From assembly GCA_033032175.1 (NCBI GenBank), contig CM065309.1, positions 62,001 through 126,000 on the forward strand: 64,000 bases of DNA, read 5' to 3'. Below are positions 47,401 through 52,789 of this stretch, one piece after another (position 1 is the stretch's first letter; each line of letters begins with the position of its first letter). Source of the stretch: Saturnia japonica. Lineage: Eukaryota; Arthropoda; Insecta; Lepidoptera; Saturniidae. The position numbers and the translations under genes are program-made. The notes beneath the pieces are model-generated. The model was not told the origin of the DNA. It saw nothing but the letters and a program-made list of their open reading frames with translations, and did no database searches.

Positions 47401-50400
47401 ATTGGTCGAAAATTGCACAGCTCCGCTTCCGTGGACCGGCAGACTTAGGCGCCACTTCCACGAGCGAGTGTACGCAGCGATATTGTCGTCCTGCCACTTC
47501 ATTCTATAACAACGCTATCAACGTGTCTCCACACGGCGACCCTAGCCGCGATGCGACCAATGACATTGACGAAGAAAACAACAATGGCTCTTTGCGCGCC
47601 CGCCTGAGACGTGACCTATTTCGCAGTGTACTCGCCGCAAAACAGAACTATTGACACTTCTGATTTCGCTCTTGCCTATCATCGAACTAAGCTCTTTTTA
47701 ACAAAGCAACTGTGCAACGAGTTGTTGCGACGATACGCAGGTGGAAAAATAATCGCCACGTGGATATCACCCGACGATAGCAGGACGACTCGCTCGTGGA
47801 GGTGGTGCCTAAGTAAACAGAAGTTACTTAAATTTAAGTTACATTCGCAATTTAAATGAATCTATAGCCTATTGAAATAATTTCCAGACAAAAATTGACA
47901 TTGACGCTTTGGAGGCATCGAAATGGATGATGGGCGCCAAGGTTGTTAAGAAAACCGCTCAAAGCAAACAGGAACAATCACCTGGGTTAGTACCCATATG
48001 TTCATATCAAACTTTACGAAAAACTATAAAGGAATTCGCTTCCTATCAACATCCAACTAGCCAACTCTCGGGATTCCTTCAAATATTCTCTATGTAGGTT
48101 TTACTTGGAGCAATTGGATATCGGCTAGCGACACACCTTGCATATACCTTTCTTTTTCTCCCCTGGAAGACTGGTACAGAATAGAGAATGCTTTTTAGCA
48201 TTAATTCCTCCAATTATACTTTTATGTTCAATAAAGAATATAATATAATTACTATAAAGATGTTTATGGTTGAAGATAAATAATTGTTGGCATTTTCAAA
48301 TCATTGATTAATTCCTTTTTTTATGTGTATACTAGCTGACCCGGCAGAGTTGTACTGCCTTTCCCAACACTCAATAACTCAACCACAGCGGCGCCACCTA
48401 AGCTGTTTTTTTTTTTTTTCAAGAAATCTTTGTGGTTTTCAATTCGAATGTATATTTTTTTATGGATGTTCAGCAATATAACTTCTTTCTTTATGAACCG
48501 ATTTGGTAGATTCTGTTTTTTTTTTTTTTTTGTTTGGTAGAAGTTACCTCAAGGGTGGTCCCATTTTAATTTAATTGGTATTGGACTCTCGACTTCGAAG
48601 ATACACCATGGAACTCCTCGAAATCATTGAAGTTGGTTTATGTTTTCGTTATAAATTGTCTTGTTTTTATTATATTTACGTAGTCGTGCAAGAAATATTA
48701 ATTATTTTTACCGGTCGTGTTTCTATTTTACAGTACTCCTGGGTCAGAACTAGGCCAGAAGAAGAAGCAAAAACGTAAACGCAAGACAAAACTGCCACCC
48801 AACGCGGACCTGTCTAAAGCTCCAGATCCAGAAAGGTTGGAAATAGTATATTGTTATGATAATAATTTGTTTTAGTAATAATTATTTCAGCAGAGAAAGG
48901 CACAGATAATTTTTTTTGGAGATTTATCTTTCCTTCGGACAGGGACGACTTACTGGAATATCTCCATCCTACAGATGATCGCAGTCAAATAACCTTGTGT
49001 AGTGTTCCTGCCGTGAGTAGGGTTTCAAGAGCTTAGTTTGTAACCGGTTTTTTCTTCGAACCTGTTCACATTTCGCTAGCCGACAACACTCCCGGAGGAC
49101 AATAAACAAGTAATGATGGTTCCGTTGATAGCGTGTACGGTCTCCGCGACGATATCGACGTGAGTTCGAATCCCTGCAATGAGCCTGAGCTTTGGCTAAA
49201 TTAATAAACGTACGTGGAGTCTGACAAATTTGCTATACATGCCAAGCTAGTGTTAAAGGTTATGCAATCTCTATTAATTGAATTGTAAAATATCCCATTT
49301 GCCCAGTGGGATTCCATACTGACAACTTCTCAGGAATCATCCCATTTTTACCCCTTTATGGGGTAAATTTTCACAAATCCTTTCTTAATGGTTACTTATA
49401 TTGTATTTAATTAACTTCTATGCAAAATTTCATGCTTCTAGAACATAGGTTCTTAAATTATTTGTGCGTTGTATTTTTATTAAGACCTATTTCTCAATCG
49501 TCATATAACTTTATTTGAGGAATAATCAGCTCTTATAAGTAGACTATTATCTTATTAAGATGGCTGCCGAAGTACGAACGTACGGCGTATAGGAAGCGTC
49601 GCGGCGTGAAGCGTGACGTCATCAAGGGAAGCCAGGGCATGTCCACCACCGCTACAGACCAATAGTAAGTAGTATATCAAATATAACAAACAATTAAGTT
49701 ATCTAAGAGTTTTTTTGATGGGGTCTTAAAGTGTCATGTTGTGATTTTTAATTCATTAACTTAGGTTTTTTGACCCTATATTATGTAATATTGGAGGCAT
49801 TTTGCGTGATATGGTTTGGTTGTTGTGCATAAGTGAAGTGGATTATATATATAAAGCGCAAAACATGAATTTTGAAGTCTCACAAAAACTCCCTAGAACG
49901 TTCTAACAAGGGAGCCACCATCTTGTTAAACGCCACTTTGAATAAAATAGCTACTACTACGAAGGCTTAAAAAATTGACGCTGGCAAATGTATTTTGCGG
50001 TGCCAAAACAAAAAGAAGTTATCTACGTACGTGTTTTTTATTTGCATGTCTAGAAAAAATATAAGAGTCACACTCGAAGCTCGAATAATACGTACTATTT
50101 TAATAAATTGAACTATTCTTTAATGAATATGATTTTAATAACTATTTAATATTTGATATGATTCATCGACGAATATATAAATTCAAATATTCGCTGAACC
50201 CTAATGTAATTTATATTATATTTATATTCTAGATATGTATACTTAAGTTTGTGCTCATTTTTATTAATTTTTCTATTTTGCACTACATAGAAATAATTTC
50301 CATATAAACTTTAAAAAGGTACCGAAAGCTTTTGTTTCACGTATTTATATATAGATTATATATAAGTAGTATACTGGTATACAACATTTCCCATAGCTCC

Positions 50401-51067
50401 GTACATGGCAACTTATATGTTATTTATATATGTTAATCAATATATAGGAAAATTTAATTAAAATAACAATAATAATAACTAACAACAGGAACAAGACAAA
50501 ATGTTATTGTAAGTAAAAAAAAATCTGGAGAAAAAAGATGATAAAATCTTAATATTTTAATATTAATAAAATTATATCTTTGGACTAAACTTAAATATAA
50601 TCCTTGAGAAAAAAAAATAAAGACAAAATGGAAATAATGAGTAATAAAAGTTACATCTCATTTTTATACCTCAAGATATAATATGAAATATATCAATAGT
50701 ATTGTACGTAGAACAGATACTGGTAATGTATTATACAGAATCATCTTTTTTTTTACAGTTTTAATTTTTTTGTGAATACATAGTTGTATTGTATTTACAA
50801 AATTGGTAGATTAGGAAAATACAATATATATGCGACTCTTTCTTAGGACAGCGGTATCCTTTTTTTAAGGAAAAATAATCATTCCCGTCCTTTGAATTTC
50901 TATATTTATATAATGAAGTGATTCTCCACAGCGACATGAGCAAGCAGCAGACGACTCCGTCTTCCGTGTCGTCCGCGAAGAGTCCTCGAGCAGAGCCGAA
51001 GCAGACGGACAGCGCATGGCAACGAAAACAACACCAGAAGAAAAAAGGCAAAGGGCGCAAGTGGTAG
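35373..51067 (+). CDS. Srp72: Signal recognition particle subunit SRP72 (gene span, 14 exons)
   Basis: SRP72 is the largest protein of the signal recognition particle. With SRP68 it binds the S domain of 7SL RNA and helps target nascent secretory and membrane proteins to the ER. Fourteen exons joined at GT-AG sites give about 660 aa, close to the human 671 aa, but only if one extra A in exon 1 (run 35459-35463) is discounted. Residues about 10-510 are TPR-like helical repeats, for example LSFEKAYCEYRLN in human against LTFEKAYAQYRLN here. The SRP72 RNA-binding motif PDPERWLPKYER lies at about 577-588, preceded by a basic stretch KKKQKRKRK (about 556-564). The tail is lysine-rich and ends GKGRKW. 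All phases from exon 2 onward agree. The start was chosen as the ATG that begins a peptide aligning with the SRP72 N-terminus. The family call comes from remembered human sequence; no alignment was run. Confidence 0.93.
36030..36215 (+). repeat. Dispersed repeat, 3' part of GGGGGCGAGCG family (Srp72 intron 1)
   Basis: 'cacgatctgtctaattccct', 'aaactaactatacatat' and 'ctacactaactagccaaaaa' match 11715-11870. Confidence 0.5.
36328..36562 (+). CDS. Srp72: Srp72 exon 2
   Basis: The acceptor is ttttcag and the donor GTAAAT. It encodes the first TPR-like helices: AFHCKVISFIQLHNFKEAL, then LTFEKAYAQYRLN and ALKELR at the end. These align with human HCKVVCLIQNGSFKEALNVI and FEKAYCEYRLN. It enters needing two bases to complete a codon and leaves two bases over. 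Confidence 0.93.
36786..37125 (+). repeat. Retroposon, TAGCTGTGCC family (Srp72 intron 2)
   Basis: 'actagctgtgccctgtggtt', 'agtttactcagagtaagcta' and 'catcatcagctattt'-type wording. Truncated at the right. The 87-codon frame 36618-36881 runs into it and is not a gene. Confidence 0.65.
37208..37352 (+). CDS. Srp72: Srp72 exon 3
   Basis: The acceptor is ttaacag and the donor GTAAGT. The peptide AQILYRLEQYQDCYNLYRDL matches human GQVLYRLERYDECLAVYRDL, followed by DEYEDERKANMAAVVA (human DDYDEERKTNLSAVVA). It ends in phase 0. An open frame continues into the intron to a stop near 37415; that extension is intronic. Confidence 0.94.
37474..38078. mobile_element. 605-bp solo LTR, TSD GAATG (Srp72 intron 3)
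   Basis: Begins TGTTCGGGCC and ends CCGTAACA (TG...CA). A 5-bp direct repeat GAATG flanks it exactly (37469-37473 and 38079-38083), as left by LTR-retroelement integration. No coding region, so it is what remains after recombination between two LTRs. Superfamily (gypsy or BEL/Pao) is not decided. GC-rich compared with the intron. Confidence 0.85.
38356..38546 (+). CDS. Srp72: Srp72 exon 4
   Basis: The acceptor is tttacag-like (aatttacag) and the donor GTAGAT. It encodes TYELAYNAGSTLAMRGKYNE and VLKRAEQACSE, matching the human HELCYNTACALIGQGQLNQA helix pair. An acidic linker EDEAKEEAAIIR follows. Phase 0 in, two bases left over at the end. Confidence 0.93.
38860..39290 (+). pseudogene. mariner-like transposase 3' fragment (Srp72 intron 4)
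   Basis: Reads LFYQDNTAARMMDYLNTSGL then ILAHPPYSPDLSPCDYFLFP and RVKKCFMGELIF. This matches the mariner wording 'HxDNAxxH...HPPYSPDL.PCDfFLFP', with the two C-terminal catalytic D positions. The region upstream (38880-39000) is a frame-broken continuation. No inverted ends found. Confidence 0.75.
39425..39562 (+). CDS. Srp72: Srp72 exon 5
   Basis: The acceptor is accag and the donor GTAAGC. It encodes VQQAYCLQQMGKEKEAATMY and LVAITSNNIVVINK, equivalent to human GQMAYILQLQGRTEEALQLY and LLAVIANNIITINK. It starts with the third base of an AGA codon shared with exon 4 and leaves two bases. Confidence 0.93.
39600..40200 (-). repeat. Retroposon pieces, TAGCTGTGCC family (Srp72 intron 5)
   Basis: 39610-39665 ('gaagtgtctgtttgtaatgc', 'aacagctttttgctaaatgc') and 40060-40140 ('ttgttccggctaatgtcgga', 'ttttgtcgggactttcactg') are reverse parts of the family. 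About 0.4 kb between them is not part of it. Confidence 0.55.
40604..40736 (+). CDS. Srp72: Srp72 exon 6
   Basis: The acceptor is tatgtttag; the donor GTTTGT is non-consensus at +3. The peptide DTNVFDSRKRMKAATADGLE then YNQAILAIYSNQ matches human DQNVFDSKKKVKLTNAEGVE and FNKALLAMYTNQ. It ends in phase 0. The open frame that runs on to 40802 is intron. Confidence 0.93.
40795..41000 (-). repeat. Dispersed repeat, GGTTGTTCAGCC family (Srp72 intron 6)
   Basis: 'gaggagttccatagtgtatc', 'aaaatgagaccacccgtgag', 'aatcgtctaaatcggtttat'. Confidence 0.6.
41250..41445 (+). repeat. Dispersed repeat, GGGGGCGAGCG family (Srp72 intron 6)
   Basis: 'gatcttaccttactgttagc', 'ttgggggcgagcgcttaagg', 'gtgccaaagtggccggacct'. 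Confidence 0.65.
41445..41525 (-). repeat. tRNA-derived SINE head (family 2)
   Basis: The minus-strand A-box-like 'tatcctagcggtcgttaacg' and B-box 'cctaggttcgaatacccacg' resemble the SINE at 61318-61566. Confidence 0.5.
41813..41992 (+). CDS. Srp72: Srp72 exon 7
   Basis: Sixty codons, phase 0 at both ends. The acceptor is ttctacag and the donor GTAATT. It begins PDFCKQCCVKLIKEFGEE and carries on through TPR-like helices (LVEASSLAKEGKKIQSVSLL, LAAAHVLLAQ). It is less conserved against human (LLPVLIQAAQLCREKQHTKA) but in the right order and phase. Confidence 0.88.
42269..42427 (+). CDS. Srp72: Srp72 exon 8
   Basis: Fifty-three codons, phase 0 at both ends. The acceptor is gttgacag and the donor GTAATA. 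It encodes GDRKGAVKLLEESEFKYRPG then LLCADNDYEKASKLFTDVYE, matching human KHKPGMVSALVTMYSHEEDI and AIEVFTQAIQ in order. The open frame runs on into the intron to 42556. Confidence 0.9.
42700..43230. other. GC-rich segment with internal direct repeats (Srp72 intron 8)
   Basis: 42720-43070 is CpG- and GC-rich in an AT-rich setting. 'gcgctacgtcactcctgacg' at about 42938 and 'gcgcgacgtcattactgacg' at about 43022 are diverged direct repeats about 85 bp apart, each followed by a 'gcgctac' and 'tagaccg/tagtccg' motif. Could be a mobile element or a regulatory region; undecided. The 70-codon minus frame at 43053-43265 overlaps the microexon and is not a gene. Confidence 0.4.
43241..43282 (+). CDS. 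Srp72: Srp72 exon 9, 42-nt microexon
   Basis: Fourteen codons, IDGASSRSPPAPDE, are bounded by an acceptor (attctgcagttcag) and a strong donor GTAAGT at 43283. Length is a multiple of three and both flanking exons are phase 0, so it inserts cleanly. It falls where human SRP72 has the linker NHQPKSPAHLSLIREAA, and SRSPPAPDE then LFSSLRAVWRAA reads as the equivalent. Too short to call from coding content alone. Confidence 0.65.
43533..43661. repeat. 129-bp near-palindromic MITE (Srp72 intron 9)
   Basis: The left arm 'ggttgcttgtccactaaact' ... 'accaatagaattg' and right arm 'caattctattggt' ... 'tgtacaggcagcc' are inverted repeats of about 58 bp. The internal motif is 'gcggagctgtgcaaattt'. Confidence 0.75.
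43755..43970 (+). CDS. Srp72: Srp72 exon 10, GC-rich
   Basis: Seventy-two codons, phase 0 at both ends; acceptor gatgtag, donor GTTCAT. It encodes LFSSLRAVWRAAAEAHQRAG, ARASPHDKRSLARLVKALAT and SPDRARRLAETLPPLDQLE. This aligns with the last human TPR-like segment (QNPKDIHTLAQLISAYSLVD, PEKAKALSKHLP). Base composition is strongly GC, by eye about three quarters, with G/C third positions and many A and R codons, unlike every other exon. An overlapping +1-frame open frame (43682-44035) is a shadow. Confidence 0.9.
44225..47393 (+). mobile_element. Non-LTR retrotransposon (CR1/jockey-like), nearly full length but decayed
   Basis: Order: endonuclease (KIYHQNI, LDISCFTETWL, VCGHFNIDIL) from 44424, a linker, then reverse transcriptase: IGVPQGWILGPFLFLFYIND and MVLFADDTSLIFK (catalytic FADD). 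A C-terminal tail (SLKNKF, LTLPSQYILDKLMYIRKNL) ends SDVWK at 47197. The 3' UTR ends at AATAAAGATTATTT. At least five stops or frameshifts break the ORF. Fragments of the same family lie at 3055, 5290, 21181 and 32080. Confidence 0.85.
46271..46888 (+). pseudogene. LINE reverse-transcriptase palm/thumb segment
   Basis: The longest open piece (205 codons) of the LINE. It has GVPQGWILGP, FYINDLPL, FADDTSLIF, SEWFALNNLLLNANKTKCM (usual 'W...N.L.lN..KT') and VDSTVFLGITLYSKLQW (usual 'v.YLGi.ld..L.W'). Preceded and followed by frame breaks, so not active as written. Confidence 0.85.
47444..47813. repeat. 370-bp element with inverted ends (Srp72 intron 10)
   Basis: The left end CTTAGGCGCCACTTCCACGA and right end (reverse complement CTTAGGCACCACCTCCACGA) extend to about 48 bp with gaps. 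No convincing target duplication. It abuts the MITE right arm directly. A chance open frame (47611-47859) crosses it. Confidence 0.7.
47888..47985 (+). CDS. Srp72: Srp72 exon 11
   Basis: The acceptor is tttccag and the donor GTTAGT. It encodes TKIDIDALEASKWMMGAKVV then KKTAQSKQEQSPG, matching human LKVDVEALENSAGATYIRKK. It lies 3.9 kb downstream of exon 10, across an intron filled by a LINE and two MITE-like elements. Two bases are left over at the end. Confidence 0.9.
48330..48660 (+). repeat. Dispersed repeats (Srp72 intron 11)
   Basis: 48330-48420 ('ctagctgacccggcagagtt') is a retroposon tail. 48425-48660 is the GGTTGTTCAGCC family ('gttcagcaatataacttctt', 'ggtggtcccattttaattta') with two long T runs. 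Confidence 0.6.
48734..48835 (+). CDS. Srp72: Srp72 exon 12 (basic stretch)
   Basis: The acceptor is tttacag and the donor GTTGGA. It encodes TPGSELGQKKKQKRKRKTKL then PPNADLSKAPDPER, matching the human lysine run, GKLPKNYDPKVTPDPER. The PDPER half of the SRP72 RNA-binding motif ends here; the arginine codon is split across the intron. Confidence 0.93.
49115..49200 (+). repeat. SINE family 1 head, truncated (Srp72 intron 12)
   Basis: A-box-like 'ggttccgttgatagcgtgta' and B-box 'gtgagttcgaatccctgcaa'; the body is missing. Confidence 0.65.
49560..49664 (+). CDS. Srp72: Srp72 exon 13 (RNA-binding motif)
   Basis: The acceptor is cttattaag and the donor GTAAGT. It completes the conserved SRP72 motif with WLPKYERTAYRKRRGVKRDV then IKGSQG (human WLPMRERSYYRGRKKGKKKD, QIGKGTQG). 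This region contacts SRP RNA in characterised orthologues. Two bases carry over into exon 14. Confidence 0.94.
49705..49945 (+). repeat. GAGTTTTT / CAAAAACTCCC repeat (Srp72 intron 13)
   Basis: 'gagtttttttgatggggtct', 'tgaccctatattatgtaata', 'tcacaaaaactccctagaac' and 'ccaccatcttgttaaa'. A nearly complete copy. Confidence 0.65.
49946..50931. other. AT-rich end of Srp72 intron 13
   Basis: No gene or family recognised; the 112-codon minus frame 50761-51099 overlaps exon 14 and is a shadow. Confidence 0.5.
50932..51067 (+). CDS. Srp72: Srp72 exon 14 (C-terminus and stop)
   Basis: The acceptor is ctccacag. It encodes YDMSKQQTTPSSVSSAKSPR, a low-complexity linker, then QHQKKKKGKGRKW and TAG at 51065-51067. 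The human tail (KKKQQQKKKKGGKGGW) has the same basic, tryptophan-terminated form. A candidate AATAAA polyadenylation signal is at 51412-51417. Confidence 0.93.
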
Positions 51068-51117
51068 TCTATAAAATATACCATTTTATCTATAAACACC
51101 GGTTTTTATTTAACTCC

Positions 51118-51310
51118 TTTTTACCCGACTGCAAAAAACGGAGGGTTATGTTTTTCGAACGTAGGTACCTATGTCTGTTTCTCTAGCACGCTCTGTAGCC
51201 TAAACGGCTGGATCGATTTTAGCATACGAGGTTTCGTTAGATTCGTCTTAATTGTGGGAGTGACATAGGCTATATAATATTTAAGTACGACATCGACAAA
51301 TAAGAGGAAA
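51118..51310 (+). repeat. Dispersed repeat, 'CCCGACTGCAAAAAACGGAG' family
   Basis: 'gggttatgtttttcgaacgt', 'tgtagcctaaacggctggat', 'gtgggagtgacataggc'; a common insect tail sequence just after Srp72. Confidence 0.55.
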
Positions 51311-51411
51311 ATCAGATTTTTTTCTTTTTTTAGTAGTGTTTTTGTTGTTGTTTTTGTTTTTGTTTTGCAATAACTACTTTATTCATCATAAAATAGGTTG
51401 CATGACGTATA

Positions 51412-51417
51412 AATAAA
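51412..51417 (+). terminator. Candidate Srp72 polyadenylation signal AATAAA
   Basis: This is the first AATAAA seen after the Srp72 stop, 345 nt downstream and beyond a repeat at 51118-51310. A variant nearer the stop (ATAAAATATA around 51073) could be used instead. Confidence 0.3.
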
Positions 51418-51849
51418 ACGTAAATTGTTGCGTCGTGCCAATTTGCAAATAACCTAAAGATATGCATTTCGACTATCAATTAATTACGATAATAAAAATG
51501 TTTTGCAAGACCACACTCTAAATAGCTTCCTCAATACAAAGTTTTTTGAGAAATATATTTTTTTTTTATTACTTGCGGCTTTACATTCTAATGTAAATAG
51601 ATGGCCGTTAAAACTACAACAGAGGAATCGAACACATTGTACGGTGTACATTATATTTAATGGGCAACACATAACGAAGTGTATTGACTGGATGAACATA
51701 CATGCGGTCATCTTTTTATTTGGGGTCAAGTATGCAATTAAATCGAGATTTAGCAAGCCACTTTTTGTTACAATATGTACAAATACACTCATCTATTTTT
51801 CATAACGCACCTTCAAAAATCAAAATTTGTGGAGATAATGGACAACTCA

Positions 51850-52312
51850 CACCGATAGTGTCGTAAATCATCGATTAACTATCGGATAATCGATAGCAAT
51901 TAACACTATCGAACAATTGATTGTTGATTTCCATATCATAATAATGGGTATTTTGTGATTACAAGGAAGATTTGTGGGATCGACCTTTTGTAACGAAGTT
52001 ACTTATGGCAGGGTGGGGGCTAACCTGAAAAAAGGGACAGACACTAAATTGAATTTAAAGAAACTTCGTTACCACCAGGTATCCCACGAGGCCACGACAC
52101 CTCCGAGTTTTTTTTAGCTTATCAAGTTACTGAAGTACGAAAACCTTCGGAATACACAATAACATTATTTCCACTGTACTCCCTCAACGAGCTCTCATAT
52201 ATTCCGTACTAATAAACAATCGATAGTTAATCGATTGCATACAAATTCATTTAATGAAAAATATCGTTTACAACAATCGATTGTCCAAAAAACTTATATT
52301 TTATCAACACTA
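51850..52312. repeat. Palindromic-ended element between Srp72 and Ebp2
   Basis: 'aatcgattaactatcg'-type arms: 'catcgattaactatcg' at about 51874 and 'cgatagttaatcgattg' at about 52212, each accompanied by a second 'caatcgattgt'-like block. The interior (51985-52120) is GC-richer. Reads as a MITE. Confidence 0.5.
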
Positions 52313-52379
52313 GATTATGGATTACCACGAAAAAAGAAACAAACTATACAAATAAAAGAGAGTATAATACAAATAAGTT

Positions 52380-52385
52380 TTTATT
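52380..52385 (-). terminator. Candidate Ebp2 polyadenylation signal AATAAA
   Basis: AATAAA on the minus strand begins only about 9 nt after the stop codon. Further ATAAA-like signals occur in the next 60 nt. The true cleavage site cannot be placed from sequence alone. Confidence 0.35.
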
Positions 52386-52393
52386 TAAAAGAT

Positions 52394-52789
52394 TTATCTT
52401 TTAGCGTTTTTCCTCTTAGATTTACCAGGTCTCTGATTTTTGTTCTTGTTGTTCGGCTTGAAGTTATTGTTCTTGTTGTTCGGTTTAAAGTTTTTATTCT
52501 TGAAGTTGACCGGCCGTTTCTTCGCCGAGCTGCTATTGAATCCGTCCATATTGCTTGATGACTCCCTCGTGTTTAGTTTCGATCCTTTCTTTTTACCACC
52601 GAAGCCGAACTTTTTATCTTTCATAGCGCGCTTCTTGGATACTTTATTCTGAGGTCCCTTTCCTTTGTTAGTATTTTTACCTTTGTTGTCATCTAAAAAT
52701 CCCAAATCCGAAGATTTACCTTTCCTGACACGTTTCAATTGCTCCAACATTTGTTTCTTATCAGCGGCTTGCCTTAGTTTTGTATCAAT
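52394..52789 (-). CDS. Ebp2: Ebp2 exon 5 (C-terminus and stop)
   Basis: The acceptor is ttttttag; it starts in phase 0 with IDTKLRQAADKKQMLEQLKR. It includes KKFGFGGKKKGSKLNTRESS (human QKFGFGGKKKGSKWNTRESY), two FKPNNKN units, and ends SKRKNAKR then TAA at 52396-52394. The opposite-strand open frame 52440-52652 is a shadow. Confidence 0.94.
   Translation of the reverse strand: MDTKLRQAADKKQMLEQLKRVRKGKSSDLGFLDDNKGKNTNKGKGPQNKVSKKRAMKDKKFGFGGKKKGSKLNTRESSSNMDGFNSSSAKKRPVNFKNKNFKPNNKNNNFKPNNKNKNQRPGKSKRKNAKR

Larger units (their letters stand above)
44129..47450. repeat. Second MITE copy, split by a LINE (Srp72 intron 10)
   Basis: 44129-44220 ('gaagtggagcgaagaagcgg', 'gcattttgaccaat') is a left arm and 47394-47450 ('gattctattggtcgaaaatt', 'gcacagctccgcttcc') the matching right arm of the 43533 element. 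The LINE lies between, near the palindrome's loop. Confidence 0.65.

Noticed and set aside
47611..47859. 82-codon open frame in Srp72 intron 10
   Set aside because: Lies across an inverted-repeat element and its right end; no similarity to a known protein.
51484..51805. 102- and 100-codon frames on opposite strands
   Set aside because: Complementary open frames in AT-rich intergenic DNA with no domain or splice support.
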